A stretch of DNA of 22,255 bases from Candidatus Pacearchaeota archaeon (GCA_003693875.1 RFLO01000002.1:1-22255), one strand, 5' to 3'. Positions 13,188 to 21,111 are shown, numbered from the stretch's first letter. The notes: a model not told the origin generated them from the letters alone. Translations and numbers: made by a program.

Positions 13188-13523
13188 TTATTTGCATTTC
13201 ACCTGAGAACACTCCAGCTCTTTAATTCGTCCCCTCCCCCAATCCTTAAGAGCGGCATCTCCACAACTCAAAACAACTGAATTATTTTCGCTTAAAACAA
13301 CTTCTTTTTTCTCACAACAGTAAGAATACTCTGCCTTTCGGCTAACAAGAAGATTGCAAGCCCCAACAAATGAGTCAAGATTAGATTTTGGAGTGTACTC
13401 CTCAACCTCTCTAATAAAAATTCCTGCCCTCTCGCTAAAATAAACAAAAAGAATTGTCAAAACCGCCATACTCAAAACTATAAGAATTACCGTTGTAAGT
13501 GCTATTTCCACCCCTTTTTTCAT
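13188..13523 (-). CDS. Cys-rich pilin-like protein with class III-type signal
   Basis: 111 residues beginning MKKGVEIALTTVILIVLSMA and then VLTILFVYF: a short basic leader, Gly at position 4, Glu shortly after it and a long hydrophobic helix. This is the layout of archaeal type IV prepilins cleaved after Gly by a FlaK/PibD-type peptidase. The exposed part has six cysteines (56, 69, 70, 87, 105, 110), which suggests disulfides. ATG 13523 fits both the signal and a TATA box (GTTTAAATAA) about 26 nt upstream; upstream TTG codons would spoil the leader. It follows the FlaJ-type gene closely. It could be the major subunit, or more likely a minor pilin or pseudopilin because it is small. Confidence 0.72.
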   Translation of the reverse strand: MKKGVEIALTTVILIVLSMAVLTILFVYFSERAGIFIREVEEYTPKSNLDSFVGACNLLVSRKAEYSYCCEKKEVVLSENNSVVLSCGDAALKDWGRGRIKELECSQVKCK

Positions 13524-13543
13524 GACCCTTAAAGGCAACAAGG

Positions 13544-13553
13544 TTATTTAAAC
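13544..13553 (-). promoter_or_regulatory. TATA box of pilin-like gene
   Basis: GTTTAAATAA on the minus strand, centred about 26 nt upstream of the ATG at 13523. It lies next to the stop codon of the FlaJ-type gene. Confidence 0.55.
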
Positions 13554-15713
13554 TTAAGCAGCAATCCCCGAAAGTGCCACAACTCCTATAAGCGTAAGCC
13601 CGATTATAGAAAAAGTGGCTATTACGAAATAAAGAAGAATTGTCCTCTGAAGATTCTTTCCAACCTCTGCAGTCTCGGCAAGTTTATCGCGCCCAGACCG
13701 AATTGTAACAAGAGCAGAAGTCAAAATGAAAACAATCTCAATCAAATAAATCCCAACAACCACCTGAAGCCAATAAGTAGGTATCATCTCAGTCACATTA
13801 AATATTGAAAGAATTCCTTTAATGCTCCCGCCACCAAAAACCTCCCCTCCTGCTGAAAATTTTCCAGAATTAAACATAGCAGAAAGAGTTGTCAAAATAA
13901 GGGTAATCATCCCAGACAGCCCCACAATTATGCCTGAAAGAAGGGGGGCTAAAAAGCCCATATTGGACTTCATATCGGAGATTATGTCTGCTAACAGGTC
14001 ATTCAAACGACCCTCTATTTTCTTAATGTTCTTCACATATTCAGAGATAGACATAAGGCTTCTTGCTGCAACGCGAAGGCCTTTCTTAACAGACTCAACA
14101 AGAATTCTCATTGAAGTTGAAACCAAGTGAGACGGATAAAAGATAACTGCTCCCCTCCTTGGGTCAAAAAGCGCCGCTTCAAGGCTCATCCCTAACCTCT
14201 GAATGTTCTCATTAACAAGTCTGAAAAATCCTTCTGTCTTCGTTCCCTTAACAGACTCGCTCACCTTTGAAAATGCAATTTCTGCTGGAAGCCCATCACC
14301 AAGCCGATTGCCTAATTGAAAAAGCGAGGAAGTAAACTCCTTCTCAAGACCCTTATAGTCCTCTCTTGCTTTTAAAAGCTCTGCTGTTTTACTTCTGTAA
14401 GCAACAATAAACATCAAAGCAATAGAAAGGGGAACAAAAAGACTCAAAATCAAAGACAGCATGCCAAAGGGCCCCACAAGGCTGTCCCCTACTCTCTCAA
14501 TGCCAAATACTCCGACATCTCCAAGAAAACCAAAACCCAACTCCTTCCATGTATAATCGATCTTCATACCAAGAAGATTAGAAATTCCCGTATACCTCCA
14601 AAGCAGGGGAATTATTCCAATGACAAAGAAAGGAAAAGCAAAAAGAGCACCTTTAACGTAATGTTTGCGGCTTTTATACTTGGGATAAAGGGGGTTTTTT
14701 TCTAAAAGGCTGGTCTCGCCATGCCCCCCTGGACGCTCCATCATAATGTTATCTGTAAGATAAAGCACAAGAAAAGGCACCATAACGTCAAATATAATCA
14801 AAACATGGTACCATCTAATTGCCCCTGAAAGCATCGTTGATGCCAACGGAAGAATTGCAAGGGCAAGAGTAGGCAAAACAATCCCAAGCATATAAACATT
14901 CGTAAGAGGGGCCTTAACATCGTGTGTATACTTTAACATTTTGTCGTAAACTCCCTCAAGAATTACCTTAAGCGCTCTTTCCAAAACAATCACCCGGCGG
15001 TCTTCACTTGGTTCAAAAAGGCTTGATTCAATCAAATGAAAAGCTTCCAGAAATTCCGTACTATAATCTCTCCACCCTTCAAGATAATGGTCAATACTCT
15101 CCTTTATTGTTGAAAATTTCCCAACCTCCACATCCCAAAAAACCTTGCGAAAATCAAGTGACAGTGGGGGCTCAAGATGTTCTGCAGCAAAAGCCACCGC
15201 CTTTTCAAAATTACTTGTATGTTTCATATAAACCACAATGTAAAGAATTGCCGGCACCATCTGGCTGCTCGCCTTAAGACGCCAAAGAACTGCTAATCGT
15301 TCCGGAATCTTCGCAGTGTAATAAAAGAGGAATATGGAAAACAAAAGAACAAGAATTGGAAATATAAATGAAAAAGCTCCCGTTAAAAGATAAATCCCGA
15401 CAATAAAAAGCACACCCCCAAAAAGACTTGAAAGCAAAACAATCGTTGAAAAAACCATAACCTCGGACACTGTTAAATCAAGATGTGCAATTTCAATTGC
15501 GCGCCCAATTCTTTTAGCGTCCTTCTCGCCAACATTCATATGGAAAACTCCACCAAAAGTCTTGCACCATCTCTCGTATCTACTAAACGGGCGAACCATA
15601 TCCGCCTTAAACTGGCGATAGCTTCTACTAAAATCTGGGGACGCACGGTACCCTCTAACCTTCTGCTCTATCTTCACACTATATTTTTTTAAAATATCTT
15701 CGGTGCTTACCAT
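13554..15713 (-). CDS. FlaJ/TadC-type membrane platform protein (double T2SSF)
   Basis: 719-residue polytopic inner platform of a type IV filament or secretion system, the membrane partner of the ATPase at 15914. Two GspF/T2SSF-like cytoplasmic helical domains can be placed. The first is at about 150-260 (SSQMVPAILYIVVYMKHTSN and the FEKAVAFAAEHL that follows). The second is at about 455-570 (LFQLGNRLGDGLPAEIAFSK and the MRILVESVKKGLRVAARSL region). About nine hydrophobic segments flank and separate them, including three near the C-terminus. This is the layout of archaeal FlaJ/ArlJ and related pilus proteins, at the long end of their size range. Its ATG lies within the end of the upstream ribbon-helix-helix gene (35-nt overlap), so the two are co-transcribed. 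Confidence 0.9.
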   Translation of the reverse strand: MVSTEDILKKYSVKIEQKVRGYRASPDFSRSYRQFKADMVRPFSRYERWCKTFGGVFHMNVGEKDAKRIGRAIEIAHLDLTVSEVMVFSTIVLLSSLFGGVLFIVGIYLLTGAFSFIFPILVLLFSIFLFYYTAKIPERLAVLWRLKASSQMVPAILYIVVYMKHTSNFEKAVAFAAEHLEPPLSLDFRKVFWDVEVGKFSTIKESIDHYLEGWRDYSTEFLEAFHLIESSLFEPSEDRRVIVLERALKVILEGVYDKMLKYTHDVKAPLTNVYMLGIVLPTLALAILPLASTMLSGAIRWYHVLIIFDVMVPFLVLYLTDNIMMERPGGHGETSLLEKNPLYPKYKSRKHYVKGALFAFPFFVIGIIPLLWRYTGISNLLGMKIDYTWKELGFGFLGDVGVFGIERVGDSLVGPFGMLSLILSLFVPLSIALMFIVAYRSKTAELLKAREDYKGLEKEFTSSLFQLGNRLGDGLPAEIAFSKVSESVKGTKTEGFFRLVNENIQRLGMSLEAALFDPRRGAVIFYPSHLVSTSMRILVESVKKGLRVAARSLMSISEYVKNIKKIEGRLNDLLADIISDMKSNMGFLAPLLSGIIVGLSGMITLILTTLSAMFNSGKFSAGGEVFGGGSIKGILSIFNVTEMIPTYWLQVVVGIYLIEIVFILTSALVTIRSGRDKLAETAEVGKNLQRTILLYFVIATFSIIGLTLIGVVALSGIAA

Positions 15714-15870
15714 CCCTCTTTTTCCAGTGTTTTTTCAAAAATTCTAAAACAGCCCGGTCAATAAACTGCTTGCGATTGGCATACAAAAATCTTCCTTCAT
15801 CCGATTTAATAAATTCTTCTACTTCTCTTAAAAGACTTCCATCTATTCTTACTACCGCGTCCTTTGCCAT
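15679..15870 (-). CDS. Ribbon-helix-helix (CopG/Arc-type) DNA-binding protein
   Basis: 63 residues with the ribbon-helix-helix layout: strand AVVRIDGSL (5-13), helix LREVEEFIKSDEG, then ANRKQFIDRAVLEFLKKHWK (31-50), and a basic tail (KKRDGKHRRYFKKI). Such proteins dimerise through the strand and read the DNA major groove. It sits between the filament ATPase and the platform gene and overlaps the latter by 35 nt. It is probably the operon's own regulator: tandem 10-bp repeats lie between its TATA box and ATG. A toxin-antitoxin antitoxin is the main alternative, but no toxin gene is adjacent. Confidence 0.8.
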   Translation of the reverse strand: MAKDAVVRIDGSLLREVEEFIKSDEGRFLYANRKQFIDRAVLEFLKKHWKKRDGKHRRYFKKI

Positions 15871-15871
15871 T

Positions 15872-15897
15872 TGTTACAAAATGATACAAAAAGTAAC
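15872..15897. promoter_or_regulatory. Candidate RHH operator: tandem 10-bp repeats plus inverted ends
   Basis: On the plus strand TGTTACAAAA (15872-15881) is followed directly by TGATACAAAA (15882-15891) and then AGTAAC. The repeats are one helical turn apart, and the outer GTTAC and GTAAC form an inverted repeat. The element lies between the TATA box (15898-15910) and the ATG at 15870, covering the expected transcription start, so a bound dimer pair would block initiation. Confidence 0.5.
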
Positions 15898-15910
15898 TTT
15901 TAAATATATC
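15898..15910 (-). promoter_or_regulatory. TATA box of RHH-FlaJ transcript
   Basis: GATATATTTAAAA on the minus strand, centred about 34 nt upstream of the RHH ATG at 15870. The leader would be about 9 nt. Confidence 0.6.
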
Positions 15911-15913
15911 GAA

Positions 15914-18181
15914 TTAGTACACCCTCTTTGTCTCTTTTTCAAGCCATTCTTTCCACCTGGAAAAAACAACAGAACCCTTCGGCACCCCAAATTTGTCGCT
16001 CACCTCCTTGGAAATCTCGTGAAAAGCGGCGTTTGACTTAACCGTAAACTCTGCTTCAAGAAGTTCCAGGTCATCTTTCTCTTCGGAAAATCTAACAATC
16101 TCCTCCTTTATATTTTTTCTTAAGATGACGTTGTCCCAGACAGCGTCCCAATTGCCTGCCCATCCCCGAACATTTGATGCGATGGCTTTCATAATCTCAG
16201 AGTCTCCGTTTATCAAGTCGTCTGTTGGCTTTAGAGTATCTTCTACAACATCATACTTCATAAGATCAACAAAGCCTCCTTCGCGAAGAGGGTCTTCCTT
16301 CCACTGCTTACGAACCTCGGAAATCTGCAAAACGCGCCTCCACAAGTGTAGCCCGTCGCTTGACTTTATGGGGTTTGCAACAACAATTAAGTCTGTCGCC
16401 TTAAAGGACGTAACCGGAACCCCAAGGTCATTTACGACTCTATCAAAAACAGCGTAAGGGCTGCCACCGTGAATTGTTCCCGCAACCACATTTGCAAGAG
16501 CCCCAACCCTCATAGCTTCATAAAGAGCTTTGGCTTCTTCTGAACGGATTTCTCCAACGATTAAAGAAGAATCCCCAAGGCGAAGACTTGCACGAATTCC
16601 CTCCTCTGCCGAAACCTCCGTAGACTCTCCAGTCAATGCACTGCGAACCTTCATAGAAAGAATGTCGTAGCCAAGATTCCTCATGGCTGCAACCGGCAAC
16701 TCAAGAGTGTCTTCTACGGTAATAATTCTGTGATTTGGCATAATCTCCAAAAGCAAGCTTCCAAGAAGAGACGTCTTACCGCTTGAACGAGTGCCTGCGA
16801 CAAGAATTGTTCTTGCACCATCCACTAGAAAACTCAAAAGCCCAGCACCAAGCCCGTTAATCATCTTGTTCTTGATAAATAATGGAAGTGTCCACGGTTT
16901 ACTCCTATGCCTCCTTAAAGCGTAAGCAAGCCCCCCTGCAGAGAGAGGTCTTTGAATTACTGCCACTCTCGCACTTGCCTCCTTTAGTTCAATGTTAGTG
17001 TCTAAAACAGGATTCGCCTCATCAAGAGCCCTCCCGCTAAGCATCCTAAACTTCGCTGCCCAGGAGTCGGCATCCTCTCTTGAAGGAATGATATTTGTTG
17101 TGCACTCCCCAAACTCATTATGTCTAACAAAAATCGGAGAAAGAGAAACCGGAGCATTAACCACAATATCTTGCAAATCCTCGTCTTGAAGCAAAACTTC
17201 CAAAATCCCAAACCCGATAGTATGTCTGACAAGTATTGTCGCAAGGCGCATAAGGTCCTCATAGCGAACTTGGATTCCTTTGCTGTTAGCAAGATCTGTC
17301 AAAAGGTCCCTTGCAACATTAAAAAAAACTTGCCTTGTCCTCTCGGGGTCGCTAAACTCCTCTGCCGTTGGCCTATGTTCGATTAAAACATTGCGTGCAA
17401 GATTCAAAAGCATATGGTGGTCTTCTTCCAAAAGATATTCGGGAGGAGACAAATGATAAGATGGTTTAGTTTTGTTTGGTTCAAAAAAAATTGTAACAAG
17501 ACTCTTATCAAATCCCTTGGCAATCCAGTATTGCTTTACTATTTCTGCCGACTCCGGAAGCTTTGCAACCATTCGCGTAAAAGTAAAATTTGGCATAACG
17601 TCTGCACGAAAAATCTTTGAATAAATCCCCCTGTCCTCCAATGCAAAATCATCAATGAATTTGTTCGCCTTGCGAATCATCTCCGTTTCCTCAAACCGCT
17701 TCACCACCTTCTCTAAAATTTGGACATATTCCTTGTTGTTTTTGCCGTGCTCAAGATAAGCTCTCTGTTCAAAAAGCATATTTTTAACTTCACGATAAGC
17801 CCTCACAGGATCCATTCTCAAAAGCTCATTAACAATTCTGTTAAAAAAAGAATAAGCAGACTGATAATCTGCCCCAAGAACTGCAAGTTTTTCAACAGAA
17901 AGAATTTTTTCTTGCTTAGTTAAAAATTCATAAAGTTGCGCAATTTCCATAATCATCTTTACCTGGGAGAAGTCGTAGGAATAATTCCTCTGCTGAACGA
18001 AAACTACACGAGAAACATTGGGTTCCTCACGAAGAGCATCTATCGTTCTTGCCATAACTTCTCCTGAATCTGCAAGAGAAGGCACAAAGCTTGCACCAAG
18101 ATAATTAAAGTACATAACATTCTCCCCACTCTCACGGATAACCTCATAAGAATAAAGCGGCGTCCCCTCCTTAAATATCAT
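15914..18181 (-). CDS. FlaI/TadA-type filament or secretion ATPase
   Basis: 755-residue hexameric ATPase of the type II/IV secretion superfamily, which powers filament assembly with the FlaJ-type protein next door. Core motifs: LLQDEDLQDIVVNAP (330-344), Walker A AGTRSSGKTSLL with GTRSSGKT at 463-470, Asp box ITVEDTLEL (487-495), Walker B LGDSSLIVGEIRSEEA (535-550) and His box AGTIHGGSP (567-575). Residues 1 to about 300 form a long N-terminal region with no recognised motif. The C-terminal 150 residues beyond the ATPase core are also longer than in simple FlaI/ArlI. No archaellin or FlaH gene is in the window, so an archaellum is not shown; an adhesive pilus or a secretion system fits as well. 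A TATA box lies about 26 nt upstream. Confidence 0.93.
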   Translation of the reverse strand: MIFKEGTPLYSYEVIRESGENVMYFNYLGASFVPSLADSGEVMARTIDALREEPNVSRVVFVQQRNYSYDFSQVKMIMEIAQLYEFLTKQEKILSVEKLAVLGADYQSAYSFFNRIVNELLRMDPVRAYREVKNMLFEQRAYLEHGKNNKEYVQILEKVVKRFEETEMIRKANKFIDDFALEDRGIYSKIFRADVMPNFTFTRMVAKLPESAEIVKQYWIAKGFDKSLVTIFFEPNKTKPSYHLSPPEYLLEEDHHMLLNLARNVLIEHRPTAEEFSDPERTRQVFFNVARDLLTDLANSKGIQVRYEDLMRLATILVRHTIGFGILEVLLQDEDLQDIVVNAPVSLSPIFVRHNEFGECTTNIIPSREDADSWAAKFRMLSGRALDEANPVLDTNIELKEASARVAVIQRPLSAGGLAYALRRHRSKPWTLPLFIKNKMINGLGAGLLSFLVDGARTILVAGTRSSGKTSLLGSLLLEIMPNHRIITVEDTLELPVAAMRNLGYDILSMKVRSALTGESTEVSAEEGIRASLRLGDSSLIVGEIRSEEAKALYEAMRVGALANVVAGTIHGGSPYAVFDRVVNDLGVPVTSFKATDLIVVANPIKSSDGLHLWRRVLQISEVRKQWKEDPLREGGFVDLMKYDVVEDTLKPTDDLINGDSEIMKAIASNVRGWAGNWDAVWDNVILRKNIKEEIVRFSEEKDDLELLEAEFTVKSNAAFHEISKEVSDKFGVPKGSVVFSRWKEWLEKETKRVY

Positions 18182-18201
18182 AATCTAACAAAAAAACACC
18201 C

Positions 18202-18214
18202 ATATTAAAAATTA
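18202..18214 (-). promoter_or_regulatory. TATA box of filament ATPase gene
   Basis: An A/T-rich box containing TTTTAATAT on the minus strand, centred about 26 nt upstream of the ATG at 18181. It overlaps the end of the M16 peptidase gene. Confidence 0.5.
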
Positions 18215-19414
18215 TGCTTCAGAAGGAACAAGGCAAAGTTTTGAAAACTTTGCTTCCTCAACTATTTGGCGAATATCGGAAAGCCCAACGCCTTTAAGCT
18301 TATTCTCATAATCATAATAAGAAAAGGCGTCCCCAGCCATCTCCTCAAAAACCAAATCAACGGCGACATGGTTTGAATCTTCGCTTGAAACTGCCCGCGA
18401 GCCAAGAAGTTTTGTCTTTGCCTCCTCAAGTTCTGATTCTTTCAAGTCAGACATCTTCAAAAACTCGCTCTCACAAATCTCATAGACCTCCTCAACCTTT
18501 GCCGAGTCTGTTCCCGCCCAAATAACAAAATAGGCATAATTTTTTCCGATGTCTATCTCTGATTTTACCCCATAAACAAGCCCTCTTTTTTCACGAACTT
18601 CCTTAAACAATTTACTGCTCATCCCTTCGCCAAGAATAGTTGAAAAAAGCTCAAGGCTGTGCCGGTTTGAGTACCTCAGTTTATCAAGGCTAAATCCCAT
18701 AACAAGATTTGCCTGGCTTATTCCCGCGCGGCGAATATCTTCCCTGCTTGCCTTGCGCTTTTCAAGAGAAACGAAAAGCTCGCCTTTTAACTCTCTTTTA
18801 ACACTAAATTTTTCTGCAAGTTCTAAGACCTCATCAAAATCGTTGTTGCCAACAACACAAAGAATTGAGTTCTCGGGACAGTAAATTGCACGGTGTTTAC
18901 TTAACAAATCCTCGCGTGAAAGCCCCTTGACAATTTCTTCAGTTCCGGCAATGCTCATTCCAAAAGGCCTCCCATAAAGCTTTTCCTTCATTTTGTCCAT
19001 AACAAAAAGCCGGGGATTATCGTGATACATCTTTATCTCTTCGCAAATAACCTGCGCCTCTTTTGCAACCTCTGTCTCCGGAAAAGTGGGATTAAAGAAA
19101 ACATCTGCTAAAACTTCTATTGCCATAGCAGCTTTATCCGACGGAACCTTGGCGTGATACGCTGTAATCTCCTCGTGAGTAAAGGCATTCAACTCGCCGC
19201 CAACCCCTTCAATTGAGCCAGCAATCTCGCTAACAGTCCTTTTTTCTGTTCCTTTAAAGCACATATGCTCGATAAAATGTGCTATTCCTTTCTCGTTCTC
19301 GCCTTCAAAGGCCGCTCCAAACTTAACTGCCCACATAACGGTTGTCACCGGAACATCGCGCTTCTCAAAAAGAACAGTCAGCCCGTTGTCCAAAACCTTT
19401 TTTTGAAATTTCAT
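18212..19414 (-). CDS. M16 family zinc peptidase (PqqL/processing-protease-like)
   Basis: 400-residue metallopeptidase of the M16B type (mitochondrial processing peptidase, bacterial YmxG-like). The inverted zinc motif HFIEH lies at 46-50 (His46, Glu49, His50), and Glu126 in QVICEEIKMYHDNP sits 76 residues after His50, the usual distance for the third ligand. NGLTVLFEKRDVPVTTVMWAVKFGA is reduced by convention to its hallmark NGL...V start at residues 10-14. KLFKEVREKRGLVYGV (residues about 265-280) holds the Arg/Tyr pair typical of the second domain. One complete M16B chain suggests a homodimer. No signal peptide is seen, so it is probably cytosolic. The family is far commoner in bacteria, so transfer is possible. 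It is transcribed from its own promoter. Confidence 0.92.
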   Translation of the reverse strand: MKFQKKVLDNGLTVLFEKRDVPVTTVMWAVKFGAAFEGENEKGIAHFIEHMCFKGTEKRTVSEIAGSIEGVGGELNAFTHEEITAYHAKVPSDKAAMAIEVLADVFFNPTFPETEVAKEAQVICEEIKMYHDNPRLFVMDKMKEKLYGRPFGMSIAGTEEIVKGLSREDLLSKHRAIYCPENSILCVVGNNDFDEVLELAEKFSVKRELKGELFVSLEKRKASREDIRRAGISQANLVMGFSLDKLRYSNRHSLELFSTILGEGMSSKLFKEVREKRGLVYGVKSEIDIGKNYAYFVIWAGTDSAKVEEVYEICESEFLKMSDLKESELEEAKTKLLGSRAVSSEDSNHVAVDLVFEEMAGDAFSYYDYENKLKGVGLSDIRQIVEEAKFSKLCLVPSEA

Positions 19415-19434
19415 ATTATTACCTTATTTTGCCC

Positions 19435-19448
19435 CTTTTTATTATTTG
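19435..19448 (-). promoter_or_regulatory. TATA box of M16 peptidase gene
   Basis: CAAATAATAAAAAG on the minus strand, about 28 nt upstream of the ATG at 19414, in the divergent gap 19415-19512. Confidence 0.45.
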
Positions 19449-19480
19449 TGCAAAAGAACAATAACCCCTATAAAATAGTA

Positions 19481-19490
19481 AAATTTATAA
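19481..19490 (+). promoter_or_regulatory. TATA box of exported unknown gene
   Basis: AAATTTATAA centred about 27 nt upstream of the ATG at 19513. Confidence 0.6.
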
Positions 19491-19512
19491 AAAATAAAAA
19501 CAAGAAAACAAG

Positions 19513-21111
19513 ATGAAACTTAAAAACCTTGCAAAAAATTTCTTGATGGCATTAGCTCTTGCACCGAGCTTAAAAACGCAAACACCAGTAACACAGGACT
19601 ACTCTAAACCGCCCCAAACGCTAATCCTTTTTGAAAGCAAGCCTAAAAGCAGGTGTCAGAGGCTTCTTTTAAAAGAGCTAGAAAAAAGATACGCGGGACA
19701 CTTTGAAAAAATGCCCCTTCGTTCTGAAAGAGGTGTCCTAAAAAACGAGGTTATCCCAACATATGTCCGAACAGGAAAACTAAAAAAACCAAAGCAAGTA
19801 GTCGTTCTCGCAGACTATCGCTCCATAAACAAACCAACAATAATCTACCTCAATCGCCTTGTTCGCCGCTTTGATAACGACCCCTTCCCAGACGCAAAAA
19901 TCTCATTTATTCCAAGCAAAAGAGGATACTTGTCAGAACTCGAACGTCTTGTCCAAAGAACCCCTTACGTTACAAGAACCATAACAAGCATCTGCGATTG
20001 GCTAAATCCCGAGATACTTTACGCCAAAAGTGGAATTAACCTTGACAATCTTACAAGCAATGAAGAAGAGGCAAACCTTTTTAGAAAAGAAAATGGCCAG
20101 TTGTTTTTGAGTCAAAAAAAGCCAAGCCTCGAATGGCTTGTTCAACTTTTTTCTGCCCCAACAGATTTTATTACGACAACAAGCAAGATCCAAAACAATT
20201 CCTCAATAGGCGTCTTCAAAAATATGGGAAAATTTACAATTGAAGCCTATAAAAAAACCCTGCGCCTAATGAGAAAAAATGGCGAGTTCAAAAAACTAAG
20301 TCTTGGGCTAAACCCTAAAATCTATGAGAAAGTAGAAAGCGAAGGCCTTCTCCCCTTTGATGAGTCTTCTAAAGAAGACGATTCTCTTTTAATGGCTCTA
20401 CTGTCAAACAATGCCTACGTTTTTGCCCACACCCCTTACGTTCCCCTTTCAAATTGTGGGCTAAACCCTGTCCATCACGGAAATCCTCAAAGAGATTATT
20501 TTTGGGCAAGTGGCTCTGCACATAGTTTTACAGAAAGTCTCTTGCTTTCTCAAATCGTTCTGGACTTGTTAAGGGACCCAAAGAATGGAAACAGAACAGA
20601 TAGGATATATGTCCAAAGACAGCTTGACAAGGCAGCATACTATGGGTTACCTGACAGCCTCACGCATGCAGACTCGGAGCACAACCTCTTAACACAATCA
20701 GAAAGAATTGAAAAATCAAAAAAAAGAACTTGCCTAATCTACACAGTAAATCTAATCGGTCCAGAAGAATACGAAAGAGTAAAAGGAAACTGGAAAGAAC
20801 AGCGTCAAGACACTGAATTTCGCTACCTTATGACACCCCCAGCATTCCTCATCGAAAAAGAAATTGACCCTTCAAAAATCAAAAAGCTTTCTATAAGAAT
20901 TAACAAAAAACCACTACGACACATAACTACCCTAAGAAAAAAACACATGACAAAGATAAAATTCTATGATACAAACTTTCGCCGCGAGGCATCCGCATAC
21001 CTTTTGGACAATGCATTCGTCCCATTTATCCTATCAAAAAACCAAAAAGGAGATTACGTCCCAATAAAAAGAAAATCAAATTATGAGTTTAGTATAGAAC
21101 TCGGAAACTAA
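19513..21111 (+). CDS. Putative exported protein, possibly C25-peptidase-like fold
   Basis: 532 residues. The N-terminus KLKNLAKNFLMALALAPSLK reads as a weak signal peptide. No family is certain. Some segments recall gingipain-like C25 (caspase-fold) proteins: the strand KQVVVLADY (94-102), then FDNDPFPDAKISFIPSKRG (120-138), like the DxFPDxxxGRIP segment; SNNAYVFAHTPY (298-309), like the strand after the catalytic Cys; and LIYTVNLIGPEEY (408-420), like the terminal NLxGDP. The catalytic His-Gly and Cys expected between 140 and 298 are not evident (the only Cys there is 161), although NCGLNPVHHG occurs at 314-323. It may be an inactive or diverged relative, or unrelated. The C-terminal 110 residues look like a separate basic beta-rich domain. 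It is monocistronic, with a leaderless-type promoter. Confidence 0.75.
   Translation: MKLKNLAKNFLMALALAPSLKTQTPVTQDYSKPPQTLILFESKPKSRCQRLLLKELEKRYAGHFEKMPLRSERGVLKNEVIPTYVRTGKLKKPKQVVVLADYRSINKPTIIYLNRLVRRFDNDPFPDAKISFIPSKRGYLSELERLVQRTPYVTRTITSICDWLNPEILYAKSGINLDNLTSNEEEANLFRKENGQLFLSQKKPSLEWLVQLFSAPTDFITTTSKIQNNSSIGVFKNMGKFTIEAYKKTLRLMRKNGEFKKLSLGLNPKIYEKVESEGLLPFDESSKEDDSLLMALLSNNAYVFAHTPYVPLSNCGLNPVHHGNPQRDYFWASGSAHSFTESLLLSQIVLDLLRDPKNGNRTDRIYVQRQLDKAAYYGLPDSLTHADSEHNLLTQSERIEKSKKRTCLIYTVNLIGPEEYERVKGNWKEQRQDTEFRYLMTPPAFLIEKEIDPSKIKKLSIRINKKPLRHITTLRKKHMTKIKFYDTNFRREASAYLLDNAFVPFILSKNQKGDYVPIKRKSNYEFSIELGN

Noticed and set aside
15679..15870. Antitoxin of a toxin-antitoxin pair
   Set aside because: Neighbouring genes are a filament ATPase and a platform protein; no toxin-like small ORF lies on either side.
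10163..18181. Calling the locus an archaellum operon
   Set aside because: Only FlaI/FlaJ-type proteins and one small pilin-like protein are present; there are no archaellins, FlaH or FlaG/F in the window.
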